64,000 bases of DNA from Capsulimonas corticalis (GTDB lineage: Bacteria > Armatimonadota > Armatimonadia > Armatimonadales > Capsulimonadaceae): contig NZ_AP025739.1 in NCBI RefSeq assembly GCF_003574315.2, positions 2,046,001 through 2,110,000 on the forward strand, written 5' to 3'. How positions within the stretch are numbered: the first letter of the stretch is position 1; each line of letters opens with the position of its first letter. The translations under genes were made by a program, and so were the position numbers. Positions 24,834-33,896 of the stretch are shown here, in pieces. The notes beneath the pieces were generated by a model. The model did not search any database. It saw only the letters and a program-made list of their open reading frames with translations, and had not been told where the DNA came from.

Positions 24834-27208
24834 GACAAAATGCCTTTTTCAGAGTAGATGCAAGTCTGATGCAGCAACTGGGTGCTAGCTTGATAACTGA
24901 CGATATGTCAGCATTAATCGAGTTAATTAAGAATGCTTATGATGCCGACGCCACCAATGTGAAAATAATTATTGAATCACCTGACCGTATTGTTGTTGAA
25001 GATAATGGTCATGGTATGAATGAGAAAATTATCGAAAGAGGATGGCTTACATTATCAAATTCCCTGAAGTTGGAACAGAAAAATAAAGGAATTCTAACGG
25101 CAAAACAAAAGAGAACTCCATTGGGAGATAAAGGCCTTGGTCGCCTGAGCACACAAAGGCTAGGAAATCGCCTAAGAATTGAAACCTGCCCCGAAGATTC
25201 AGATCAACGATTTGCGGTTGAAATTGATTGGTCCACATTCAAAGCTGGTTCTGAACTCGGTTCAATCCCCGTGGATTTTGAAGTGTTAGATCGTAGCAAT
25301 AAGAGACCAGGAACTAAGCTAATTATAACAGAGCTTTCGGATCCTGAACACTGGACGAGATTAAAAACTGAAGATTTGAAACTTAGCTTAGCGTCTTTAG
25401 TCTCTCCATATTCCGAAGTCGCTCGGTTTCGTTTGCAGGCATTTCTAAATGGAATTGAGGTCTCTCCAAGTTTATTAAGTTCGAACATAAGGAAGGCCGC
25501 ATGGCAACATTTGGATTTTGTATTTGATGGAAATACTTTAGAGTCATCAGGGCGAATAAAATCACAATCGTTACGCGGCACTACTAAAAAGGCTAAAGAG
25601 GATTATGAACGATATTTTCAATCAGATAGTGGGGCAGGGTTTCTAAAGTTCATTTTATCAGATAAAAAATCTTCTTCATATCGTATTGTCAAATCTGAAT
25701 CAAAATTCTATTTTATAGAATTTTTAGTATCAAGAGAATTTCTTGATATTATTTCTGGTCAGAATCTTAGCAACCCTGGGAATTTTTCTGGAGAAGTTGA
25801 TTCGTTTTCCTTACAGTCGCAAGGTAGTGCGGATGTTATGGAGGAAAACGATATATTCAATTCAGCCAGTGCTGCAAGACAGCTAGTAAAGGATTTGAGT
25901 GGTATAAGAGTATATAGAGATGGATTTGTTATTCGTACTGAGCATGATTGGCTGAAATTAGGGGAAGGCCAAACAAGTGGCTCTTCTTTTTACGGGCTTC
26001 GCCCTTTTAATACAATGGGATACGTAGCTCTCAGTGCGATACACAACTCTAAATTGAGAGAAACAACTGATAGAGAAGGATTTATTGATGATCCGTATTA
26101 CAGGGCATTCTTTCAAATTTTACGGTCATTTTTAAAAACATCGAATGATGTAATTGAGCATATCCGCCGTACATGGACTTCATATATAAAAGAGCAGGAA
26201 ATGGTGAGGCATGAACTACCGAGCCGCGATCCAAAAATTATTGAGGATAGGCTGAATGACTCATTCGAGCGTGTCGGCGATGCAAAGATCCTATTAGGTC
26301 AAGCATCTAAAGCAATTTTAGCATCTGTAGAGGAGGATGCCAAATCACTATTTCCTAACGATCCGAAGACGGCTAGTAGGATGAATGATGTACAGGAGTT
26401 GCTCGCTCAAGCATCTGAGACTCTCGATACCGTCAGTGCGCGTGGTGGTCTCGGCGGTTTACTAGTAGCTGAGCTGAATTCGCTTAATACACGTATCAGT
26501 GAAGTGTATGAACTTGTTAGCTTAGGAATTACTGCTGAAGTCCTATCGCACGATATAAGTGTAATCTTAGAACGCCTTTCGCTGGAGACAAACAATATTC
26601 AAAAACACGCACAATCATCAAATCTTAACGATTTAAAGATCCTGCGTTTTTTTGAAGTTGTAAGATCAACAGTTAGTGCACTCGAGAAACAGTTAGGTCA
26701 TCTCGACCCGGCCCTCAAATATGCACGCGAAAAACGAGAAGGATTTTTGTCCTCTGAACTTATTACTGAATGCGAATCCTATTATCGTCAGCGGTTGGTT
26801 AAAAATAATATATTGTTAGCCGTATTCATTAATATAGACTTTTCTATATTAATGAACAAAGGTAAACTAATCCAAATTCTTGATAACTTAGTGTTGAATT
26901 CCGAATATTGGATCACTAAATCTTTTGATGATAATAAGCAAGCTGGACAGGTTATAATAACTGTTGAAAAGCCATGTATAATAATTTCAGATTCCGGCCC
27001 TGGTATCGAACCTGCGTTTGAGGAAACTCTCTTTGATCCATTTATTACTGCTAAACCGGCCGGCGAAGGACGCGGACTTGGCTTATTCATCGCGACACAA
27101 TTGCTAGAACTAGACGGATGCTCGATAAATTTGTTAGCGGAAAAAAATAATCAAGGGCGACGATTTCGCATTGCCGTCAATCTTGAAGGAGTCTTGCTAG
27201 ATGCCTGA
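24830..27208 (+). CDS. MORC/MutL-like GHKL ATPase fused to a histidine-kinase-like module
   Basis: A 792-aa protein with two Bergerat-fold ATPase units. The first (about 1-200, HATPase_c_3 type) has ALIELIKNAYDAD (E31, N35), DNGHGM (58-63) and LGDKGLGR (98-105), followed by a transducer-like region with VYRDGFVIR (361-369) and ETTDREGF. After a helical part comes a DHp-like helix, LGITAEVLSHDISVIL, with H574 as a possible phosphoacceptor, then a kinase-type domain with an N-box around ILDNLVLNSEYW (N690), G1 DSGPGI (721-726), F-box LFDPF and G2 GEGRGLGL. Bacterial MORC-like GHKL proteins are known from restriction-modification contexts. It overlaps both neighbours, so all three act together. 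Direct DNA action plus phosphoryl transfer is inferred. Confidence 0.85.
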   Translation: MRQNAFFRVDASLMQQLGASLITDDMSALIELIKNAYDADATNVKIIIESPDRIVVEDNGHGMNEKIIERGWLTLSNSLKLEQKNKGILTAKQKRTPLGDKGLGRLSTQRLGNRLRIETCPEDSDQRFAVEIDWSTFKAGSELGSIPVDFEVLDRSNKRPGTKLIITELSDPEHWTRLKTEDLKLSLASLVSPYSEVARFRLQAFLNGIEVSPSLLSSNIRKAAWQHLDFVFDGNTLESSGRIKSQSLRGTTKKAKEDYERYFQSDSGAGFLKFILSDKKSSSYRIVKSESKFYFIEFLVSREFLDIISGQNLSNPGNFSGEVDSFSLQSQGSADVMEENDIFNSASAARQLVKDLSGIRVYRDGFVIRTEHDWLKLGEGQTSGSSFYGLRPFNTMGYVALSAIHNSKLRETTDREGFIDDPYYRAFFQILRSFLKTSNDVIEHIRRTWTSYIKEQEMVRHELPSRDPKIIEDRLNDSFERVGDAKILLGQASKAILASVEEDAKSLFPNDPKTASRMNDVQELLAQASETLDTVSARGGLGGLLVAELNSLNTRISEVYELVSLGITAEVLSHDISVILERLSLETNNIQKHAQSSNLNDLKILRFFEVVRSTVSALEKQLGHLDPALKYAREKREGFLSSELITECESYYRQRLVKNNILLAVFINIDFSILMNKGKLIQILDNLVLNSEYWITKSFDDNKQAGQVIITVEKPCIIISDSGPGIEPAFEETLFDPFITAKPAGEGRGLGLFIATQLLELDGCSINLLAEKNNQGRRFRIAVNLEGVLLDA

Positions 27209-28949
27209 TGCTAATGGAACTAAATTCCAGACGACGCTTGTCGAGTTAGGTATTAGACGAGTGATCTGTGTGGATGATGTATACGATAATAGATTTGATA
27301 TCGAAAGTATTGTTGCTTGGAGCAGCAGTTCGGCAAATAAAACTTTCATGGCCGCTGTTCTTGAAAAGCTTGATTGTAATATTGATTTATCTTCTGAAAC
27401 GGCTATTCCCGAACTTCGGCAGGCAATAATTGACAACACCATCAATTCTGCTGAAATACAAGCCAGTATTGATCGACAACGTCTAAAGAAAAATGCGCCT
27501 GGTAGTCTGAATGAGAACGAGATACAGATACTTACAGACCGCAGTGTCCTTAGCAGACTTGATGGAATCTTATTAGGATTTCCTGATTTTCAACGTTTAA
27601 GTCCTAGACAATGGATAGAAAATAAAGACGATATTCTTAATTCTTTGGATAAAATTAATACATTATTCATATTTGACGAGAACCTCGGATTAGGCGTCCC
27701 ATCTGGCAGTGATTTTATTCGTGAAATCACCATTTTGAATAGTGGAAATAATGCATTGTTTGGATTGTTGTCTTATACTATTATTCCTGGAACCGAACAC
27801 GACATAACACGTAAATTCCAACAAGACAATATTGCTGCAACTGCGATCCCAAAACGCGACCTCTCTAATACAACTGGAGTTGAAAAATTGCAGTTAAGAC
27901 TACGCGCAGCTGTTCTGTGGAGAGAGTCGAAAGACTTAAGAGTAACCTGTCAAAATGCTATACAATCTGCAAGTTTAACTGCTTATGAACGTGTAAATGA
28001 TCTAACCACTTTAGAATTTGACGAAGTAGTTTTTCAGTCTTCATACTATGAAGGTGTTCACGAAATGGACACTCTTGTGCGTATTTATACTAACGCCTTC
28101 GCTGCTTCCCTTAGAGAAAAACTCAGATCAAATACTAATGCGCTCAATAATATCGATAATCTTCGTAGCTTTCGAGGGGATCAAGATAAATTAGATAGTG
28201 CCGGTTCGACTGCTTGGAAGTTACAACGAGAAGAATACTATGATGCCGGAGAGTATATAAATTCCTGCAAGATGCCCCCTGAGCCTGGTGATATATACAC
28301 ATTATATGATGAACATGGAGTTCCTAGGGAATATATACTCATTGCACCACCGTGTGACTTAATGATACGTAGCTCGTCTGGGAACCGGAAAGATGGAATT
28401 ATTAGTTGCTTGCTCTGTCAAATATTGACAAACAAGCCTGATGATAATAAGACAAAAGAAACGTTCCAGCTGGAATATTATGCTAGAGAAAATGGTAGCC
28501 CTGCGTGGGTGTATTTTGCTAATAGTATAACGCTAGATTTATGGCTTCTTGATCTATGCGCCACAAATTCTTCCGGAGAAGCCCATATTTTTCTTGATGG
28601 AACCATTCCAAAGCATTTGTCTGACGGTTGGAAGAAATATTTTGTAGGCTATTTAGTACCAAAATGCAAGAAACTTGTTTTAGGTTGGAATTCATGGTTA
28701 GCGCTGCCAAAAACTGTGCGAACCCAAACCGGAGTTCGACCTGCTCACGGTGTAGTTCTGAATAGCACGTTTCAACTTAAGCTGAAAATTACGAAAAAGT
28801 ATAATAAAGCTGTAATAAATCTTGGTGTTAAGAGGGAAAAGCGTATCGCTCCAATTCTACAAAGTGAATTGATAAGGTCATATAGTGATTATCTTGCCCG
28901 TCCAGCGCGCCCGCATTCCCTTGATTTGAGTTCAAGTATTCACAGTTAA
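27201..28949 (+). CDS. Receiver-like domain protein with large unknown C-terminal region
   Basis: A 582-aa protein. The N-terminal 230 residues have the signs of a response-regulator receiver: an acidic pair in VICVDDVYD (D25, D26), a candidate phosphoacceptor D159 in FIFDENLGLGVPSGSDFI, a Ser/Thr at SYT (191-193) and a lysine in AIPKRD (K218). About 110 extra residues are inserted between the first strand and the phosphoacceptor. The remaining 350 residues, including PPCDLMIRSS and a hydrophilic, lysine-rich end, match nothing I know; they may be the effector. The start overlaps the kinase-like gene by eight bases. The predicted partner is therefore the H574 module of that protein. Confidence 0.72.
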   Translation: MPDANGTKFQTTLVELGIRRVICVDDVYDNRFDIESIVAWSSSSANKTFMAAVLEKLDCNIDLSSETAIPELRQAIIDNTINSAEIQASIDRQRLKKNAPGSLNENEIQILTDRSVLSRLDGILLGFPDFQRLSPRQWIENKDDILNSLDKINTLFIFDENLGLGVPSGSDFIREITILNSGNNALFGLLSYTIIPGTEHDITRKFQQDNIAATAIPKRDLSNTTGVEKLQLRLRAAVLWRESKDLRVTCQNAIQSASLTAYERVNDLTTLEFDEVVFQSSYYEGVHEMDTLVRIYTNAFAASLREKLRSNTNALNNIDNLRSFRGDQDKLDSAGSTAWKLQREEYYDAGEYINSCKMPPEPGDIYTLYDEHGVPREYILIAPPCDLMIRSSSGNRKDGIISCLLCQILTNKPDDNKTKETFQLEYYARENGSPAWVYFANSITLDLWLLDLCATNSSGEAHIFLDGTIPKHLSDGWKKYFVGYLVPKCKKLVLGWNSWLALPKTVRTQTGVRPAHGVVLNSTFQLKLKITKKYNKAVINLGVKREKRIAPILQSELIRSYSDYLARPARPHSLDLSSSIHS

Positions 28950-28950
28950 C

Positions 28951-31887
28951 TTACTCATCCTTCTCCCGCGCCCGCCGCTTTGCGTCGAGCAGGCGGTCGG
29001 TGTAGCCGCCTTCGCCAGCTTTGGGGTCGGTGGGCGGTTTGGGTGGGGGCGGGGTGCGGAGGGAGGCGACTCTTGGGAAGCTTTCGTCGGTGTCGCGAGT
29101 GGGAGCGGCGCGGCGGTTGAGGAGGCGGTCGGTGGCGGCGCCGGGGGATTCGGGGGGCGTGGCGGCGCGGGATTCGGCTTTGCGGTTGAGGAGGCGGGCC
29201 ATTTGCGGCGCGGGGTCGCGGCGTTTGGCGTGCTCTTTTTTGACGGCTTCGGCTTTGGCTTCGGCGGCTTCCACGCCCTGGACGGCGGCGTCGCGGATCT
29301 GCGCCGGGCGGATGCCGAGGCGGCGAATGGCGACGTCGAAGAGGAAGAGGAGGGCGGCGAGCGTCAGCAGGATAGGCGCGAGGTCGAGGCGGCCGACTTC
29401 CCAGAGGGGCGCGTCGCGGAAGATGCGCGTGGGGTCGGTCTGGAACCGGCCGCCGGTGGCGTCGGTGAGGCGCGTGAGCAGCGGCAGGTTCGGCGTCACC
29501 GTGCGATACTCGGGAGAGTAGGGGACGACGAGGCCGAGGCTCTGGCTGGACGACGGCGCGTTGGGCGCCGCCGCGTTCGGCGCGCGCTGGACATTCACCA
29601 TGTACGCGCCGGTCTGATCGGTGTCGAAGGTCGATTCGTAGTGGCCGGGGCCGGTCTGGGCAAGATCGATATCGTGAATGCTCTGGTCGGGCGCCACGAC
29701 GCGGGCAGTGAGCTTGGCGTTGTTGACGAAGCCGCCGGATGAGAGGGCGTCCACCGTCAGGTGGCCCTTGCCGTTGGCGTTCTCGACATTCGAAGCGAAG
29801 TCGGCGTCGGTGTTCGAGCGCAGGGACCAGCGCAGGGCGTGCGCCCAGAACTGCGGATAGCCGGCCCATGGGAGCCATGGCGCGGCCCAGTGCGCTTGAT
29901 CGTCGCTGGTGAAGGCGAACGTACGGCCGAGGCCGTAGCGCCAGTGCGCGAAGAGCGGGTCGCTGTGCTCGGGCGCGGTGAGCGGCACGACGGCGCCGGG
30001 CTTGGCGGTCGAGATATTGTAACCGAGCAGCGGCGGCGCGCTTGCCCAGTTTAAGCTGCCGGTGATGTCGTCCGTGAAGTCTTCACGCGCCAGAAACGAC
30101 TTCTCGACGATCAACTGCTTGCTGACGGTCTGCTGGTCCTTCAGGAGAAGCCCCGGCAGATCGCTCGCCTGCTCGGCGACATACGCCTTGCCGCCGCCGA
30201 CCGTGGCGAGGTCTTTCAAGAACTGGATGCCGCCGGGGTCCGCGCCGCTCGCGATGGTCGAGACGGTGACGCCCATCTTGTGGATGTTCTGCACGACGCG
30301 AGCTGTAGCGGCTGTGTCCTGGGTTGCGTCGCCGTCGCCGAAGAAGATGATGTGCTGGATCGGCGCGCCCGTGCTCTTGACCACGCCCGCCGCCGACTGG
30401 AGATAGAGATCGTAGTTGGGCGGATCGTTCATCCCCGTCAGATCGCTCATCTGGTTCTTGATCGCCGTCCGGTCGATCACGTGCTGCATCGGGATGCGCC
30501 AGATGTTGTTGCAGTCGATGACGCCGAGCTGATCCTGCGGCTCCATGGCGTCGACAACGCCCTTCGCGGCCTCGATCGACCAGTTGATTGTCGTTTCTTC
30601 TTCCAGGTCTTCGATCACCAGCGCGATCGCCGCCGGCGGGATGCGCTTGCGGTCCTTCACATCCATGCGCACGGGCAGCGCCGCTTCGATGGGAGTCCCC
30701 TGGTAGTTGCCCGCCCCGTAGCTCGTGGTTCCGCCGATCATCCCCAAGCCCATGCCGAAGTCGCGCACGGATTCTTCCATCGCTGTCATCGCGGGCGAAC
30801 CAACTTCATCGGCGGAGACATCGGAGAGCACGACGGCGTCGTAGGGCGCCAGGGCCGCCACGGTGGTCGGCGCGGCGGTCGGCGTCACGGTGTCCATCTG
30901 AATATTCTGGGCGGCCATCGCCTGCTGGAGCGTCGGCGCGATATGCCGGTCGGGGGCGGCGATATAGAGGATGTGCGGGCGGCCCTGCACGGTTACGAAG
31001 CCGTAGGCGTGATTGTTTTCGGCGACGGTGTCGGCGGACGGCTCCAATTGGGCGTCGTAGCGATGGAAGCCGGGCTGCTCCACCTTTTCCTGGAAGCTGA
31101 GCGCGTTCTTACCCGCGCGCAGATGGAGCCGGGTGCGTAGGATCTGCTGACCGTCGCGCTGGAGCGAGATGTTCGCCGACTGCGCCACCGTGCTGCTGAC
31201 CACGATCCGGACGGGAAAGGGAGCGGACTTGCGCACGCGGGCGGGGGTGTTGACGCCCTCCACGAGCGCCTCCGCCGCTGTTTCGCCGTTCTGACCCAGC
31301 GCGAGCGGCGGGGCGGCGATATCCACGCGTACGCCGTCGCGCTTCAGTGATTCGATCTCGGAAGCGGCGTCGCCGACATTCTCATTGCCGTCGCTGACAA
31401 TCACGATCTTGCGGCCGGAGTCATTGGGGAAGGTGCTGCTGGCGACACGCAGCGCGCCTTGCAGGTCCGTCGCGTCGCCCGCCACGCTCGGATGGATATT
31501 GTCGATCTGATCGACATTGTCCGAAGGCCGCGCTTCGACATTGGGCGTGCGCCCAAACACCACGACCCCCGCCTCATCCGCCCGGTGCTTCGACGCCAGC
31601 GCCTTGCGCACGAAGTCCAGTCCCCGCGCCCGCTGGTCCGGACGGATCGACCGGGAGACATCCACGAGAAAGAGGGTCGTGAGCTTATCGCTGCGCTTGA
31701 CCAGGTGGACCCCGGAGAGCGCGATCAGCACAAGAACGACGACCGCCATGCGCACCGCCAGCGCCAGCCGCTCCGTCGCTGGATGCAGCCCCGCGAGCGA
31801 CCGCCGCGCCGTCCACCAGACGCCGGCGAGCAGCAGCGGAAGCAAAAGAAAAACCAGCGGCCGGTCGAAAGCAAATGGGAACTGCAT
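28951..31887 (-). CDS. Large membrane protein with VWA domains and a GATase1-like region
   Basis: A 978-aa BatA/aerotolerance-like protein. N-terminal hydrophobic helices (FLLLPLLLAGVWW and MAVVVLVLIALSGV) precede a von Willebrand A domain with a full MIDAS (DVSRS, 76-80, and VSDGNE). A middle part has the class I glutamine-amidotransferase-like fold seen in this family (GMIGGTTSYGAGNYQGTPIE). A second VWA follows whose first MIDAS motif is degenerate (LVIEDLEEE instead of DxSxS). One more transmembrane helix lies near LAPILLTLAALLFLFD, followed by a Pro/Arg-rich cytoplasmic tail. The role is likely in cell-envelope assembly or regulation; ligands are unknown. It converges on the defence operon with one base between stops and no terminator. 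Confidence 0.82.
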   Translation of the reverse strand: MQFPFAFDRPLVFLLLPLLLAGVWWTARRSLAGLHPATERLALAVRMAVVVLVLIALSGVHLVKRSDKLTTLFLVDVSRSIRPDQRARGLDFVRKALASKHRADEAGVVVFGRTPNVEARPSDNVDQIDNIHPSVAGDATDLQGALRVASSTFPNDSGRKIVIVSDGNENVGDAASEIESLKRDGVRVDIAAPPLALGQNGETAAEALVEGVNTPARVRKSAPFPVRIVVSSTVAQSANISLQRDGQQILRTRLHLRAGKNALSFQEKVEQPGFHRYDAQLEPSADTVAENNHAYGFVTVQGRPHILYIAAPDRHIAPTLQQAMAAQNIQMDTVTPTAAPTTVAALAPYDAVVLSDVSADEVGSPAMTAMEESVRDFGMGLGMIGGTTSYGAGNYQGTPIEAALPVRMDVKDRKRIPPAAIALVIEDLEEETTINWSIEAAKGVVDAMEPQDQLGVIDCNNIWRIPMQHVIDRTAIKNQMSDLTGMNDPPNYDLYLQSAAGVVKSTGAPIQHIIFFGDGDATQDTAATARVVQNIHKMGVTVSTIASGADPGGIQFLKDLATVGGGKAYVAEQASDLPGLLLKDQQTVSKQLIVEKSFLAREDFTDDITGSLNWASAPPLLGYNISTAKPGAVVPLTAPEHSDPLFAHWRYGLGRTFAFTSDDQAHWAAPWLPWAGYPQFWAHALRWSLRSNTDADFASNVENANGKGHLTVDALSSGGFVNNAKLTARVVAPDQSIHDIDLAQTGPGHYESTFDTDQTGAYMVNVQRAPNAAAPNAPSSSQSLGLVVPYSPEYRTVTPNLPLLTRLTDATGGRFQTDPTRIFRDAPLWEVGRLDLAPILLTLAALLFLFDVAIRRLGIRPAQIRDAAVQGVEAAEAKAEAVKKEHAKRRDPAPQMARLLNRKAESRAATPPESPGAATDRLLNRRAAPTRDTDESFPRVASLRTPPPPKPPTDPKAGEGGYTDRLLDAKRRAREKDE

Positions 31888-31970
31888 GGTGTCCGTGTCA
31901 GGTCTGGCGCACGATGGGGCTGTGTGTGATTAGAATACCACGAAACAGAAGGGGATCGCGCGCCTTTCCC

Positions 31971-33071
31971 CTATTTCGGAACCGCCCACAGGTCTGCGGG
32001 CGGCGGGGCCGAGTGGATGCCTTGCAGGCTGATCGTCGCGGCGCGCAGGCGGTTGAACACGTCGTTGTAGGCGATGCGCTGCATCTCTTCGGGCGTCGGA
32101 GGGCCCATGGAGCGCATTTGCAGCGCGAAGCTTTGCTGCGCCTTGGTGAGCGCGTCGTTGAAAACGCCTTCGTAGTTCGCGCTGTCGGTGACGCGCTGGT
32201 GCTGCTTGATGGTCGTGCTGCTGGCGCCGACCGCGTGGATCGGGCCGTAGGGGCTGGCGCCGTCGATGGTGACGGTCACATCGACGCAGTCGCCGGTGTC
32301 GGGTTTGTAAACGCCGTGGATATTCGCGACGCAGCTTCCGGTCGCATACTCCTGATAGATCATCGTCCCCGCCCCCGTCGCGCGCCGCAGCTCATCGCGC
32401 AGGTTCGACTTTTCCAGGTCGGAGACGGTCATGCCGTCCAGCGATGTCGTCACATCGACATTGCCGAAGTACATCAAACGCGGCTCGCCCGCGTGGACAT
32501 CGACCACCGGGGCGATCAGCGTTCCCGTCGGGCTCAGATCGAGACATCCTTCCGCGAGGATCGCCGGCGGCACGAGCATAATCGTTGAAACCGTGAAGAA
32601 TCCTTCGTGCGTGTCGGCGAACAGCACGACGCCTTTCTCCGGATACTCATGGATCACCCAGCCCGTATTGCGTCCGCGCAGGTAGTAAGAGACTCCGGCG
32701 TGTCCGAAGACCTTCTTGATGCTCTCCAGGCTCGGGCTCTGATCGTAGCGGATCAGCAGCGCCGTCGCGACATCCTTCTTGTCATCCCCGCCGTCGAACA
32801 GCACATTCAGTCGGTCTCCCGATCCCTTTGGCGTCGAGAGCATCAGCGACCACGGGATCGCATTGCCATGCTTGGCGATCTTATAATGGTCTTTGACGCT
32901 CTCGGCCGTCGATTTCCCCAGCTGCAATGCGTCCCACTGGTCTCCCGTAAAGTCGGCGAGGCTGGGCAGCGTGAAGTCCGGCCGGTCGTCCTTTGCGTGA
33001 GCCGGTGAAACGATCGCCGCAAGAGCCAGGGCGAGGAGACAAAAGGCGCTCGTTCGTTTCGAGTTTTTCAT
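31971..33071 (-). CDS. Unknown secreted protein
   Basis: A 366-aa protein with a clear signal peptide (MKNSKRTSAFCLLALALAAIVSPAHA). AGGA lies seven bases before the ATG at 33071, which I prefer over upstream starts. The mature part is hydrophilic and contains regions such as SLADFTGDQWDALQLGKSTAE and LNVLFDGGDDKKDVATALLIRYD, the latter resembling SmpA-like small repeats, but I cannot assign a family. It lies 83 bases upstream of the VWA gene on the same strand and may be co-transcribed with it. Confidence 0.65.
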   Translation of the reverse strand: MKNSKRTSAFCLLALALAAIVSPAHAKDDRPDFTLPSLADFTGDQWDALQLGKSTAESVKDHYKIAKHGNAIPWSLMLSTPKGSGDRLNVLFDGGDDKKDVATALLIRYDQSPSLESIKKVFGHAGVSYYLRGRNTGWVIHEYPEKGVVLFADTHEGFFTVSTIMLVPPAILAEGCLDLSPTGTLIAPVVDVHAGEPRLMYFGNVDVTTSLDGMTVSDLEKSNLRDELRRATGAGTMIYQEYATGSCVANIHGVYKPDTGDCVDVTVTIDGASPYGPIHAVGASSTTIKQHQRVTDSANYEGVFNDALTKAQQSFALQMRSMGPPTPEEMQRIAYNDVFNRLRAATISLQGIHSAPPPADLWAVPK

Positions 33072-33328
33072 GAATGGTCCTGTTTCAAAGTGAGATTTTG
33101 CCAAAGAACGCGACAACGGATCGTTGACGTGGCGTATAGGGATAATGTTCCACATTGCCGTCACCAATCCTGCTTTTGGGCAAAATCCAGTATGGTCTTC
33201 ACTTTCGTTTGATCGGCCTTGGAGAATGGCGCGCCGGTGAACAGTGCGGGTTGGTCGGCTTTGCAAAGGCTTTCAGCCGCAAGACGCTGATGTCTAGGAA
33301 ACGCTTTTTCAAGCGGGACAATCGCAGC

Positions 33329-33357
33329 TTGAATTTTCCATGGGCATCGCCTATAAT
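33329..33357 (+). promoter_or_regulatory. Promoter of the ParE-type toxin-antitoxin pair
   Basis: TTGAAT (33329-33334), a 17-base spacer and a perfect TATAAT (33352-33357). The expected transcription start is about 6 bases before the ATG at 33370 and about 42 before the ATG at 33406. Confidence 0.7.
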
Positions 33358-33369
33358 ACTTCTGTAGAC

Positions 33370-33585
33370 ATGACCGATGGTCCAAACAGAAACGTGAGCA
33401 TCTCCATGGAACTCAAAGGCGCCGAACAACCTAACGAAATTTTGACGCCGGAACTGCTTGTCGCCCTAGAAGAGGGCGTTCAATCCGAGCGAACCGGTCG
33501 TGAATACACCTGGGAAGAGGCAAAGCAATTTGCACGGGAGCGCCGTAAGGCATGGACGATCGTTCCGGACAGTCTGAGCGCGTAA
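33370..33585 (+). CDS. Antitoxin of a ParE-type toxin-antitoxin pair
   Basis: A 71-aa acidic protein (shorter, 59 aa, if it starts at ATG 33406: MELKGAEQPNE). The C-terminal half LLVALEEGVQSERTGREYTWEEAKQFARERRKAW has the E-G-xx-S-x-x-x-xx-T-x-EE pattern of the antitoxins of RelE/ParE pairs, in which this segment wraps around the toxin. It overlaps the toxin start by 34 bases. Like other such antitoxins it would also repress its own promoter at 33329-33357. Confidence 0.72.
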   Translation: MTDGPNRNVSISMELKGAEQPNEILTPELLVALEEGVQSERTGREYTWEEAKQFARERRKAWTIVPDSLSA

Positions 33586-33896
33586 TCCGTTTCACGGAAG
33601 CCGCTCTTCTTGACCTTGCAGGTATCGATAACGCGACCGCCGCCATGTGGGGAGCCGCTCAGGCAGAACTCTATCTTTCTTTTCTCGAAGGCGTCCTGCG
33701 CGTACTGGCGAACAATCCCGCGCAAGGCGTCGTTATCGACCAATATCCTCAATACCGCTCCTCTATCGCTCGACTGAAAAACCGCAAAAGCGCCTACGGT
33801 CATCGGATCTTCTATCGGGAGATCGAAGGTGGTATCCTCGTCATTCGTATTCTCCATACCGCAATGCATTGGCCGTCACACATCGCCGGCGATTAG
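33552..33896 (+). CDS. RelE/ParE-superfamily toxin
   Basis: A 114-aa protein. The sequence VIRFTEAALLDLAGIDNATAAMWG, then LRVLANNPAQG, GHRIFYREIEGGILVIRILHTAMHW, follows the RelE/ParE fold: V-x-F-x-xxA-xxDL start, and h-Y-x-x-xxxxxx-I-xRIL-H at the end. By this pattern it is closer to ParE (gyrase-targeting) than to mRNA-cutting RelE, but the target is not proven by sequence. It is preceded and overlapped by its antitoxin. Its stop overlaps the stop of a convergent DUF1559 gene. Confidence 0.8.
   Translation: MDDRSGQSERVIRFTEAALLDLAGIDNATAAMWGAAQAELYLSFLEGVLRVLANNPAQGVVIDQYPQYRSSIARLKNRKSAYGHRIFYREIEGGILVIRILHTAMHWPSHIAGD

Noticed and set aside
23388-28949. Classical type I or type III restriction-modification system
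   Set aside because: There is no helicase/translocase (DEAD or HsdR-like) and no specificity subunit; the second and third genes are an ATPase/kinase and a receiver-like protein.
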